Assembly (NCBI GenBank): GCA_943704525.1
Contig: CALSCQ010000943.1
Span: 1 to 28,145, forward strand
DNA: 28,145 nt
Direction of reading: 5' to 3'
Origin: Pigoraptor vietnamica
Taxonomy: Eukaryota > Opisthokonta > Filasterea
Below the pieces are notes generated by a model. That model saw only the letters and a program-made list of their open reading frames with translations. It made no database searches and had not been told where the DNA came from. How positions within the stretch are numbered: the stretch's first letter is position 1; each line of letters opens with the position of its first letter. Of the stretch, positions 1-10,656 are shown in pieces. The translations under genes and the position numbers were made by a program.

Positions 1-11
1 GGGGGGGGGGG
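1..11. other. Poly-G run at the left edge
   Basis: Eleven consecutive G residues open the window, and the right edge is also G-rich. This may be a sequencing or assembly end effect. It does not form a repeated telomere-type unit. No exon is visible between here and position 139. Confidence 0.4.
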
Positions 12-139
12 ATGCTCTTAAAAGAAGCGCCGGTTCAAAGCATAGCACTCGCTATCCCGAGCTGAGACGGTCGTCGTGAAACATTAGCCGCACAGACAGT
101 TGGCAGGGGAAAGAGTCGGTCGAAGAGCGGCGCACATAC

Positions 140-1044
140 CTGTGTGCATTGCGATCCGACGTAGCCGGGAAGGCACAACTGGCACCTGCCCGAGGAATCG
201 CAATTGTTGGGGGCGCCGTTGCACCGACACGGCTCGCACGTGTTGCCGGAGCGGAAGAAGCCAGTGGGGCACTGGGAATGTGCGAGAGTGAGGAGTGGGG
301 TCAGGCGGCGTCAGAGGGAGGGCACGTGATACGGCGACAGAAGGAAGGCAAGGCGTTTGCAAGTGTCTGAGCTGCACAGCGCAATGTTCGTCCTCAACAC
401 CCACTTCGTCACAGAGGTCGCCGACGGCGCCGTTCGTGCACTGGGAGCAATGTCCCGTCCTCCCATCGCACGCGAGGCAAATCCCGTTGTGAAGGATGGC
501 GCACGGCTGACACGCGCCGCCGTTGCGCGGGGAGCCGTAAAAGCCGTCCTTGCATCGCTCGCAGTGAGCGCCGGCCGTGTTACCGGCGCACGCTATGCAC
601 GTCGTGCCGTTGGCGCCACCGCAGTCGCTGTGGCCATTGCACTGGCAGCCTGCGCAGTCGAGAGGAGACGTGAATAAGCGGCATACCGTGTACGCAAGTG
701 CGTATATTATTTCAGTTGGACTGTAGACGCGGGTGATGTGGCATTGGCCAGAGGCGCAGCATACAGAGAGGGGATCGCGGCCACTCACGTGGGCAGGTCG
801 AGTATGTCCAGCGGTTCGCAGGGCACGCCCCGGATGTCGGGCTGAATGCCGTGCCGCGGAGACAAATGCCAGCGCCGCTGTTTGTTTAAAGGTGGGGAAA
901 TTACATTAGTAGGGGCGAAGGGCTTACGTGCGAAGGGTTGAAGGTGTCGGGGCGTGTACTTCTCATGCTTGTCAAATTAACACACACTCACACACATACA
1001 CGCACACACATACACCGGCACACACCCGCACGCACACACGCACG

Positions 1045-1106
<62 letters not shown>

Positions 1107-4100
1107 CACTCACCGTCCACCGCCATCATCGCACCACCCGCACTCTGGTCGCGCGTTGCAGGACGCGCAGTCCGTCAAGTCCGCACACACATCGTTGCAC
1201 GCCTTGGGGTCGTCGTAGAAACGGACGCACTGTCCGTACGCCGCCACCATCGGGTAGGTCCAGCTATCCATGCACATGCCAACAGACTCGCACCACATGC
1301 ATGCGCTCGTACTGCTGAGGCACGCGTCGCAGCCGACCAGCGCGCTGCACGTCGTGACCTGCGCAATTCAAGATAAGAATCCAAGTAAGATAATGCAACA
1401 CGTTGCGGATTTGCGGGTTTGCCTGGGGGGAGGGACGCGAATGAGACGGGACACGCGGTGGCTCACCGGTGGAATGTCGTTGTTGCACTTGCCGCCATCC
1501 GACGACAGACGGCAGGTCGGCCGCGCAAGGCAGTCGGTCGCATTTTTGCGGGAGCACGTGAGGTCCGTTCCGCCTGTGACAAACGACGTCAGAACGGCGC
1601 GAAAGCATTTGAGGGACAGTGACAACAAACGCCTCTTCTGCCAACAACAACGCGTAACGCCCCGTAACTAATGCCCACCTTGCGTGGCGCAGGCGAGCTC
1701 GTTGCTTAGGCTGCACCCGTGCGGGTCGGAGGCCAATCGGCATATCTGCTCCTTCGGGCACCACTGGCACGTCCCGAGAGGCACCTCGGCGGCCGTTTGC
1801 AGCGAGTTGGCAAACTTTGCAGTGTTCGTGCACGTGACGCAGCTCGTGCGCGCGAGGCACGGGTCGACCGTGCGCAGGGACGCAAGGGGAGCGGCCGGCG
1901 GAGAGGCGCACGGGTCCTTAGGGAACACGTGCAGCCACGCGGCAACGCAGGCGGGAGCGCCGCCAGTGCACGAACGACAGAGGCCGCCGGTGGGGTTGTC
2001 GCAGGTCGCCAAGCCTGGTGCAAGCGCCGTGCAGTTTGCTGCGTAGAAATCTCGAGACGGTAAGCGACAAGGCACCAAAGGCCGCACATTGCGAGCGATC
2101 AATTCCGCAAGGTACGCACGCGCCCAACAGGCAAACTCGCGGAGGGTGCAGCACAAAAGGGGTACCCACGCAATGAGAAACGGACAGCGCCATCGATCGC
2201 AGAACCATCGAAACCGCCGCTCACAACGACCGAGCTGTCGGAGGGGTCCAGCGCCGTCGCATACCCAAAGCGACGCGTGCCAAATGCGCCGTTCGCGTAG
2301 GCGGACCATACGTCGCCCACTGGAGTTAAGGGGCAAGGTACGGTCAGGCGATGCAGTTGTTCACGTGTGAGTGGTGATGCACATGAGTGCGTGCATGTGC
2401 GAATTTCTTTGTCAGTGTATATGTGTACACATGTGCGAGTTTGTGTGTGCGTGGGTGTGGGGATGTGTGCAATCGAAGAACAACTCACATATGTCGTACA
2501 CGTAAGCGTCCGGCGAAAAGCACCCGTCTGCGAACCCTGTGGCATAGCCACTGCCGCCGAGTGCGAGAACCATGTCACCCAGCAGAACGGCGCCGTGCAA
2601 ATAGCGCGGCTTGGGCGACGCCTGCAGCGAGCACACACACATGCGATTGTCAGTTGGAGGCATCCCTTCCCGCGCATACGAACACAGCGCCAGTAGGATA
2701 GTAAAATTACAAAAACCGGGAGAAAGTCAGACATTAACCTTGAGCTGTCTATAGGAGCGTGACGTCAGCGATAGCGCGAAGAGGTCGGTGGATGTTTCGG
2801 ACCTGGCGATGAAGGAGCAATGAATTTCATGCGGCGGTACACATCACAACATAGCCGTTTCAATTCCTTCCCCCCCCTCCCCCCCCTCCTACACAACACG
2901 TCCACCTGAACACAACGCTCCCTCCGCCGAAACGCAACCACTCACAGCTGCGCAAAGTTAGGGCTAGGGAAAGGGTTGGGCGTGGGTCGATTGCCACCCA
3001 GCACAAAGATCGAGTCCGTCCCCGGGTGATACACTGCCGCGTGTCCGTACGTGCCACGCATCGCCGCGCCCAACGGAATAAACGTCGTCCAGACACCCGT
3101 CACTGCGCCCCGAAACCAAGTCAGATCATTGCACAACAGACGAGTGACCCAACTGTAAACGCTCGAGAAAGCATCCTTTACAAGTCGACGATACATCGAC
3201 CTATCGCGGAGACGACAGACATGAGCACGAACAGCAAGCGAAGTCGCGAAACCCACGCATGCTGTAGACCTTGACGTTGCGAGCAAAGCCCTTCTGAGGC
3301 CCGTACCCTCCGATCATGTACACCAAAGAACCGACGGCCGTTGCGGTGTGGCCGAAGACTGGCTCTGGGCACGGCTGCAGCAGCGCCCAGCCGCCCGACG
3401 TCGCGTTGTACAGCCACGTCTGTAAGCGAGGGAAAGGTGTGACGCAGACAAAAGTTAAAAGAACGTCGATATAATCCACGGGTGCACGTGGCGCGACGGG
3501 CTGGAGTGACATGTGGGACAGGCAGGCGTTTACACGGATACACACGATTGTTGAAACGAGCGCCCCAGCAACAACGACACATACGCACCTCGTCAGTGGC
3601 AGACGGCCCCGTCATACCGCCGACAACAAGCATCCAGTTCGCGGATGCCGATGCTGCGGTTGCGTGGCTGTGTCGCGGGGACGGCCATGGGACTAGCGAA
3701 TTGGCGGGACCGATCACTGCATCGTACGCGCCCGTCGACATGTTCACCCTGCACGGAGAAGGACGGGGTTAGGGAAGGGCCCCGTCGGGTCGCGAAATGC
3801 AGCGCACAGCTGGCAACGAGAGAAGGCGCATGTGCCGCACACGCGCGTACGGCACACTAACAGCTGCACGAAGACATATCCGCACAAAGTTGAATAACGC
3901 CATCCACGCACCTCACGAGCGATCGCAGGGGCTCGTAGTCCACCGACATTCCCCCAAATATCCACAGCGAGGGCCCGCCAGGAAACGACCCTCCCGACGC
4001 ATCCCCTTCGATCGTTCCGCTCGGGAGGGTGCCCGGCGCAGACAGCACGACGGCCGAGTGTGCAAAGCGCGCGAGAACGCCCAAGCCGTCCACGGTGGGC

Positions 4101-5114
4101 ACGTTTGAGCGGAAAAGCCACTCCGGAAGGGACGCGTTCGTGACGGGCGAGGCCAGCATGCGTGCGGCGAGTGCGCACCGCGACAGCGCGTCGGGCTGCG
4201 ACAACATGGAGGCCCTCAAGGAAGAGAGTTTGGCGAATCGACCGGCCTCGGAAAGGTCTCCTGCCGAAGCAAGGAGGGACGGACGCGAACGCACGTTGCG
4301 GCGAGCGATGGCAGCGCACCCAGTGAGCTCCGCCGACGAGGCCGCACGAGTCCACGCGCCGAGATTCGCCGCGACACTGCACGATTCGCCTGCAGAAGTA
4401 TGCAAGATTATATGGAAGGAAGAGCACGACATGGGACTTTCGTACATTGTGCAATCGCAAGACTGTCGTATAATGAGAGTGCATCGCACATCGACGAGAG
4501 CACGCACCGGCGTATCCAGGCGCGCAGTTGCACCCGGCATCGGACACGCAGGCGCCATTGCCTGAGCAATTGGACGGGCACACCTGCGCAGAGTAGCCGA
4601 CAGCCATTAGTTACGGCACGCAAATTCGCGCAACTGTGCGTGTGTCGGTGTGTGTTTGTATGTTGGGAGGAGGGAGAACAGAAATTCGCGCAAGTGTGCG
4701 TGTCGGGGTGAGGAGAGAGCAGAAGGCGACAAACGGAGAGAAATACCGCAAGTGTGCGTGTGTCGATGTGTTCGATGTGTGTGTTTGAATGTTGGGAGGA
4801 GAGAACAGAAGGCGGCATTCTTACCGATTGCTCGCATCCCAGGCCAATGTACCCTGCGTTGCACGTGCACAACCCAGAGTGGCATGTTCCCCGGGCGGAA
4901 CATCCAAGCGGACTGCGATCGCAGGGGATGTTACACCACGGCCGTTCCGAAAGAATTGTAACAGGTGTGTGCACAGGCGCGAAAACGGATCTTCCACGCT
5001 CACAGACACACACATATCTCTAGCTCGCAATCGAGAGTACCGGTGTACGCAAGCAGCGCACAAAAAACCTCTCACACACGGGCACATCCGCATACAGGCA
5101 CAGTGTGCAGACAT

Positions 5115-5190
<76 letters not shown>

Positions 5191-5983
5191 AGCTGCACAT
5201 AGATGGGCTGCATGCTCACCATCCCGCAGCGACGACGGTGACGTTGACACCGGCCATGTTGTCGCAGCAGGCTACGTCCGTCGAAAACTCGCTCACGGCA
5301 AGCGTTGAGTTCAGAATGATGCGACGGGCATGTGGAAGGCGTCCAGACAGTCCGCCAAGCACGGCGTCTGCATGCATGGGGACGATGTAAGTGGGTTGAA
5401 GGGAAACACACGTCCACTGTGAGGCCACAAGGGCTAATATGAATTATCAGCAGACGCAGCTCAACTCGCCCACAGCAGACGGTTATGCACCGCTCCTTCC
5501 ACCCACCCGCTTGTGCGTGAACGTAGAAGTAATCCCAACCGCACTCAATGTCCATAACGTTCGGCACAAATGAGACAAAGCCCGGTGTCCCCTGTGGCGC
5601 CTCGGATCAGATCAGTGCTCCCACGCTGCCCCCATCTCCTCACATGCGCCCTATTAACATACAAGTATATCTACGAGCCTGTCCGCCTCTCTACACAGGC
5701 CATGCATCACACTCCCGGGACAGGCTTCACTCAACGCGACATTGCGAGTGAGCGTGAAGAGGGTCAGTAAAGAGAAGAGGGTCAGTCAGGTACCCACCGC
5801 CAGCTGGTAGACGAATTGGTCCTTCGTGTTCGGCGGATAATTGAACCCGTTCCCATATGCGATGGGCGCGCTTGCATTGAGGACACGCGCGGCCGTCGCA
5901 TAGTGCGGACGCGCGAACAGCACGGCGACGAAGACGAGGAAAACTCCAAGCCCTATTCGCCCGCGCCCCCAACAACGGCCCAT
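140..5983 (-). CDS. Attractin/MEGF8-like multidomain ectodomain protein, 3' end cut by window edge
   Basis: Eighteen exons inferred (transcript order): 5983-5798, 5591-5507, 5367-5220, 4912-4825, 4583-4508, 4389-3912, 3748-3589, 3419-3257, 3102-2946, 2802-2739, 2621-2489, 2319-2170, 2050-1679, 1573-1467, 1358-1114, 877-789, 649-405, 271-140. All phases fit, giving 1026 codons. The start at 5983 is the first in-frame ATG (further upstream only GTG) and opens a signal peptide with hydrophobic core GVFLVFVAVLFA. Approximate order: CUB-like domain 36-139 (DIECGWDYFYVH); six-Cys EGF 140-168 (C-PLG-C-SARGT-C); second EGF 170-194; about 100 unassigned residues; six Kelch blades about 305-630, most with a GG pair (IFGG, VVGG, MIGG, VLGG, ALGG, VSGG); Cys-rich PSI/plexin-type region about 630-900 (CMWCESVGMC, CGWCDD); laminin-type EGFs 900-1026 (CQCNGHSDC, CRCNGAPNNC). 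This is the order of animal attractin and MEGF8; no C-type lectin domain was seen between the PSI repeats. The membrane segment and tail, which would separate attractin from MEGF8, lie off the left edge. In animals these proteins act at the cell surface in melanocortin or Hedgehog regulation; the role here is unknown. Confidence 0.88.
405..649 (-). other. Laminin-type EGF exon of the attractin/MEGF8-like gene
   Basis: This exon carries one complete laminin EGF repeat (CQCNGHSDC to ACQPC) and the start of a second, which continues into exon 271-140 across a phase-0 junction (CDE then CPTGFF). The cysteine spacing stays intact over the splice, which supports both boundaries. Exon 271-140 ends at donor GTATGT and its reading frame is open, so at least one more exon lies to the left. 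Confidence 0.8.
981..1104. repeat. CA/TG microsatellite in intron 15 of the attractin-like gene
   Basis: A degenerate CA-rich stretch leads into a pure (CA)28 array at 1049-1104. On the transcribed (minus) strand this is (TG)28, starting only 9 nt after the donor GT at 1113-1112. Confidence 0.95.
4620..4817. repeat. Imperfect tandem minisatellite in intron 4 of the attractin-like gene
   Basis: Three diverged copies of a roughly 60-75 bp unit fill most of the intron (4824-4584). Shared pieces are CGCAAGTGTGCGTGT, TGTTTGTATGTTGGGAGGAG (or the variant with GAATG) and GAGAACAGAA. Confidence 0.75.
5117..5188. repeat. (AC)36 microsatellite in intron 3 of the attractin-like gene
   Basis: A pure 72-bp AC array lies in the intron 5219-4913. 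In the sense of the gene it reads (GT)36 and begins about 31 nt after the donor. Confidence 0.97.
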
Positions 5984-6761
5984 TCTCGGCCGATTTGAGC
6001 TCACAACTCCCACCGCAGCGCACTCCGACACTCAAGGTGAACGACGCGTCCGCATTCTCTCTCCGTGCGGCCGCGCAGATAGTCGCGTGCGGCCGACGTC
6101 GCCCGTTGCCAGGGCTTAGCAACGAGTCGAATTTGAAATCTTCGGAAAGTCGGCCACCTTGGACGGTAGGCGCTCCTCGCCAATCAGTAGCGTGCACACG
6201 GGGGCGCTAGAAGGAGGGATCCAACGACTGCGCAGTAGCTCAAACGAATGGCGAGTGAGTGTGCAAGCTGTGCGATGAAACGTACGCCTCTTCAGTTGGT
6301 TCAGCCGCTGAATGGGTGTTGCGCTGAGTGCTTGTCTGCGATGGGAGTAACTATTTTTACACATTGCGGCATTACAAGTGCCTTCAATTGGAGTACACAG
6401 ACTCGGAATGTACCTATTTGTGTCCCACATTTCTATTATTGGCTCAATGTGTACAATAATTGCCCTTTTAGGACTCATTGGCAACGGAAACCCCGGATGA
6501 TATCTTCATCAAGAATCGAAAATACGGTACTTTGCCGTACAAATAGGTTCTCTAAACACCCCGGAGGAAATGGGAAGTATGTGGTGGTGTGGAATGTGAG
6601 GGGTACTTTGCGTGTTTCATAGTACTCATCTCTTCAAACACACACGACTCACTCTCGTTCACGCACACTCGTAAGCACGCACACACAGGCACACATTCTC
6701 TTATACTTGTACAACGCGCGAGATCGTCTTTTTGACGCAGTCGTCGAAAATCACGTTAGGA
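5984..6761. promoter_or_regulatory. Divergent intergenic region between the attractin-like gene and ZMYND10
   Basis: This 778-bp interval separates two head-to-head start codons and must hold both 5' ends. At 6105-6123 an interrupted palindrome, GTTGCC-7 nt-AGCAAC, contains both half-sites of the RFX X-box (GTNRCC and RGYAAC), but the spacer is longer than the usual 1-3 nt. The stretch 6340-6560 is clearly more AT-rich than the flanks. A 124-codon ORF at 6248-6622 has no recognisable domain and is not called. No TATA box or start site can be assigned. Confidence 0.5.
6412..6548. repeat. AT-rich patch bounded by a 10-bp inverted repeat
   Basis: ACCTATTTGT at 6412-6421 is matched exactly by its reverse complement at 6539-6548, enclosing AT-rich sequence with a small internal hairpin (TACGG/CCGTA around 6524-6540). 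The size and shape resemble a degraded MITE, but no target-site duplication is evident, so this may be chance. Confidence 0.3.
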
Positions 6762-9707
6762 ATGGATGACAGCGCCGCTATTCTGTCTGCCGGCGAGGCC
6801 GAAGCGTACATTGCGAGCCTCGAGTTCATCCAGCTCAAGGACATTGGCGGACAGCGGTGCGTTGTTGTAGGCGTCTTCTTTTGGATGTGTACCGCACACT
6901 TGCTAGCCTCTCAGCCCTCGTTTCCTTGCGCGTTTGCGCCCCTCCAATTGGGTGCACGTGCTCGGATTGACAGAGAATGCGCAATCTTGAAGCGACTTGG
7001 TTGCTTTGGTCTCAATCTCACGCTCGTACAGATGGCTCCGCCAGCACGAGTACCTCGAGAAGCTGAACATGCAGGCGCTGCTCAACGCGCGCGCCCAAAC
7101 GGACGAGTTTGTCATGGAGTTGTTCATCTCTCTCGACAAGGTGTGCGTCTGAGAGAACAGCTGGCGTCTGACTCTCTCGTGTGTATGCTTGTCTTCCTCG
7201 CACGTGTGACACAAGGGGCGGCTGTCCGTCGCTGTCTGCAGTTGTGGACCCAAGCTCACTTTCTAGCCGTATGTCGTTCCCAGATCCCCGTCCTCGTGGA
7301 AAACCTCGTCTGCATTGAGATTTGGAAGCAGAAGGTTCTTCCACTCCTCTACGAACTCAAGTTTGCCGAGGAGAGCACGATCACGCCCTACATGACGGTG
7401 AGCGCGGTTTGACCGTGTGTATTGTCGCCTCTGAACTGGCGTTGCACGTGTGAGAATTTCGCCTCCCGTTGTACTGACTACGGTTATTGACTCGCCCGTT
7501 GCTGCGTACTCCCGTGTGCGCCTCTGTCGCAGATACACCACGAGGCGGTCCTCATGAATCTCCTCGAGACCATTCTCTTCCACCGCTCCGCGTGCGAGTC
7601 GGCCGGCGACTCGCTGCTTGAGCTGGGCGACTACTGCTATCGGAGGCTGATAGAACTGAGCTCCCTGTGGGTGTGCGCGATGTGCGTGAGATTTTGCTGT
7701 TGGTCTTTTCGCTTCGCTCTGTCCGCCTCTGTGTGGCTTTTATTTCGTTCGTGTGCGTACGATACCGTGCTTTGTCCGGACATGCATGTGCACTTTGTGT
7801 GTGTGTGTGTATTATTGTGGATGGGGCTGGTGAAATTGCTTATTTTTTATTATGCTGGGTGTGTGCCTAAATGTGCCCTGCGTGTTATGTGTTCGTGCGC
7901 AGAAGCGATGCCCCGGACGAGGACGACGGCAAATCGGCGAAGGATTCCGCGGAAAAAATGCTCAAGATGTCGTCGGAAGACGTGAGTGCGCCCACACGCG
8001 CCATACAAGCAGAGACATCCACTCACACCCCTTCGCTGTTAATTGGACGAGAATTTTTCTTAGCAGAGTCGATGAACACCCGCCCGTGTGTGTGCTGATC
8101 CGACAGCTCTCCCTCCCCGCAGCAACTGAAGCAGCAGGCGTCCAAGGTGCGCCTCGACATTTGCATCAAGGCCGTCTCCGTCCTTCGCTACATGAGCGAC
8201 CACATTGAAACGCTGCCCGTCAGCGTCGTTACGCGGCTACTCAAGACCCACGGTGCGTTCGCGTGTGCCCTGTCGCGATGGCGTGCTCTGCTCATGTTCC
8301 GCCGTTGTTCGTGTTCGCCGTTTTCTCGGCTGTGTGCGTGTCTGTGTGGGCTGTTCTGCGTATTTAAATTTTGCAGTGTATGGACTCCACCCAATCGATG
8401 TCGACTCACTTATGCGGCATGCAGATGTTATTGTTGCGCTTGTGCCTCTCGTCGAGCGCCCGCCGTGGCTGCGAATTCGCCCCGGTGGCAAGATGTTCAA
8501 GTACATTGACGGTGTCTGGACGGAGGTTAAGGGTGGCGACCGGCTGAAGCTGTCGAAAGCCGAGGCACAGGTGTGGCTTGCGCTGTACAACTTCATGTCG
8601 GACCCCGAGTGCCGCCGAAAGTACGAATTCAACTCGCACAACAAGGGCGAAATTCTCAAGGTGAGCGGCGTGCATGTCGCATGTCGTTGCGTGTGTTCTC
8701 TCTCACTGTGTCTGTGTGCGTGTGTGTGTTTATTCGCCAAACCTCTCACCTTCCCCCCTTGCAGCTGCGCGCATTTTTCAACGAGGTGCTTGTGGATCAA
8801 CTGCCGGTGCTCGGCGACCTCCAGCGGCAACTCGAACAACTCGCCGTGGTGGATCCCCCTCTGCCGCAGTCGTCTCTCGTGTTGGAGCAGGTGCGAATAT
8901 GCTTTGTGCGCCACGTGGCGACGATATCCTTTTTCCCTCTTCGACGTGTGTGTGGCGTGCTGTGCTTCGGGTGTGCCGTCTGTCCGCTCGCTCTATGGAA
9001 TATGCTCGAAAATCACATAGAGACGAGCATAACAACCCTAACCCTTGCACGATGCCTGACCGTCCCACACTCCGCACAGGTCCCCGAAGTCCGCGAGCGC
9101 ATTCTCGCTGAGAACAAGGGCCGTTGGGCGGACATTGCCAAGCACCAGAAGGAGAAGATCTTCACCATGTCTCACGAGGAGCGCGTGGAGCATGCAAAGA
9201 GGTTGGTCGTCCCTCGCTGGCCTCGATGGGGCAATCGCTGTTTCACACGGGCCTCTATGTCTCTTTTCGCACTCTCTAATTGTGTATGTGTGTGTCTGCT
9301 GAAGTGTGCGAACAGTTGTGTTTGTGTGTGTCGGCTGAAGTGCGCGAACAGTTGTGCGTCTGTCCTACCCTCCTTCCCACCGTCGCCATGCCCGCAGTGT
9401 CGGAGTATGTTGTCTGTCGTGGCCTCATTCTCACTCGCCCACATCTGTCGAATTCCGCAGGTTGGCGGCGACGTACAACTTCGACGCCATCGAGAAGATG
9501 CTGCCGACGGACCCGAAGTGCGCGCAGTGTGGGGAGACGGGCATGAAGCGGTGTTCGCGCTGCCAGAACGAGTGGTATTGCGGGCGCGAGTGCCAGGTGA
9601 AGCACTGGTCCAAGCACAAGGACATGTGCAACCTGCTCAGCGCTGCAAACGCACAGCAAGCGCCCAAGAATGGCGTGCAACCGACGGCCGCAATCAAGGC
9701 GCTGTGA
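6762..9707 (+). CDS. ZMYND10: ZMYND10-like MYND-type zinc finger protein (axonemal dynein assembly factor)
   Basis: Ten exons: 6762-6856, 7032-7140, 7284-7397, 7533-7666, 7903-7981, 8123-8252, 8425-8660, 8765-8890, 9080-9201, 9461-9707. Phases match throughout; total 1392 nt, 463 residues (human protein about 440). The ATG at 6762 aligns with the human N-terminus (PGEAE there, SAGEAEAY here). Stretches close to the animal protein include [74 protein letters not shown] and [13 protein letters not shown]. The C-terminal MYND finger has all ligands: C402, C405, C413, C416, C422, C426, H434, C438, followed by a short tail. In animals ZMYND10 works in the cytoplasm with HSP90-type chaperones and LRRC6 to assemble axonemal dynein arms, and its loss causes primary ciliary dyskinesia. 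A charged, lineage-specific linker (exon 7903-7981, Asp/Lys-rich) replaces a variable linker of the human protein. Introns are 104-259 nt and often TG-rich. Confidence 0.95.
9284..9355 (+). repeat. Two-copy direct repeat in ZMYND10 intron 9
   Basis: Two copies of an approximately 35-bp unit (TG-rich lead, then GCTGAAGTG, YGCGAACAGTTGTG) lie in tandem within the intron 9202-9460. They differ at a few positions. Confidence 0.75.
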
Positions 9708-10655
9708 GGGCGCCGTTTGCCCCTTCGTGCGTGTATGTGCAGGACTTGAATTTTTGCCCTTGTCAAAACGTTTGGAGCCGTGGAGCCTCAGTTGGTGTGG
9801 CGCGTGTGTAACGGGTCGCTTCTGAGAGCCGGTTGTGGAAAATCACGCAATAAAGTGCGTTTTAATTTGAAAATGGGTCTGACCTAATGTAGAAACGCCT
9901 GATACACCAAAAAATGGAATGGGTCGTTTCGCGGTCGTTCTAGTGTGCTTCGCTTCGCGGGAATTGCTCACATCCGACGACAGCTGAAACTAAAGTTCTC
10001 ATGCTCAGGCACGAACATTGATGGAAGGCTGTTTTTCTATGAGCATGTTCTCTGCCAGCGTCGTTGGTCCGGATAGTCTGTCCGTGTGTGTCCGCGGGTG
10101 TCCAGATGCCATCCGTAGCCGAACCCGGATTCGAGCCGTGCAGTGGTGCATCTTGTGTGCGTCTGTGAGAATGGTGTGTCAGCTGTGTGCGTTTCGGTGA
10201 GGCTGGTGCGTGTGTGTGCCCGGCTTGTTCGCGTGCGTTTCCGTGCGTCGTCTGTGTGCGCTATGTGTCGGTGCGTCTGCGCGCTGTACAGTACTGAGCT
10301 GGAGTGGTGCGTCTGTATGTGCGTTTGGAATTTCCGCTGCGCGTGGTGCGTCCGTGTGTTCCCGGCCGGCCGTGCTCGCGTGGTCTCTGTGCGCTTCCAG
10401 TCCGCCGCGTAGCGTGTGTGTGCGCCGGTGCGTCTCGGCATGTGTCAGGCTCAGTTGCCGGCCGGTCCCCGAACGTCCCGGCAACACGACTGCACGACGG
10501 TGACGCAGACGTTCGTCACTGACGACGTTATGCGCACAAGTGGCTGCATTTTCTCAGTTGGATGCGCGCAGAATTCGAATATGGCCTCGGCGTTTTGAGA
10601 AAGTTTGGCGCGATTCGTGACGTCATCGGTTCGACCCCTTCTGCCGGCGCCGTGG
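9708..10655. other. Intergenic region downstream of ZMYND10, TG-rich
   Basis: After the ZMYND10 3' end the sequence is unique to about 10020, then from about 10080 to 10440 strongly biased to TG/GTGCG on the plus strand without a clean repeat unit. ORFs on both strands here are low-complexity (His/Thr/Arg or Cys/Val-rich) and not convincing. No gene is supported. Confidence 0.6.
9849..9854 (+). terminator. Poly(A) signal of ZMYND10
   Basis: A canonical AATAAA lies 142 nt after the ZMYND10 stop codon in an AT-richer stretch, in the correct orientation. Confidence 0.7.
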
Positions 10656-10656
10656 G

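Noticed and set aside
1-139. A further exon of the attractin-like gene at the left edge
   Set aside because: The only plausible acceptor (near 60) leads to a stop within nine codons in the required phase, so the next exon probably lies outside the window.
928-1318. ORFs of Thr-His repeats through the CA array
   Set aside because: They are translations of a microsatellite within an intron; the minus-strand exons on both sides have matching phases. The same applies to ORFs at 4789-5202, 11000-11728 and 24354-24981.
4620-4817. CRISPR-like repeated units
   Set aside because: Copies are diverged, unevenly spaced and lack unique spacers; this is an intronic minisatellite in a eukaryotic gene.
5984-6031. 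Longer N-terminus for the attractin-like protein from 6031
   Set aside because: Position 6031 is a GTG codon; the first ATG in this frame is 5983, which directly begins a good signal peptide in good Kozak context.
6248-6622. 124-codon plus-strand ORF in the divergent promoter
   Set aside because: Codon use and composition differ from the real genes, there is no domain, and it overlaps the AT-rich inverted-repeat unit.
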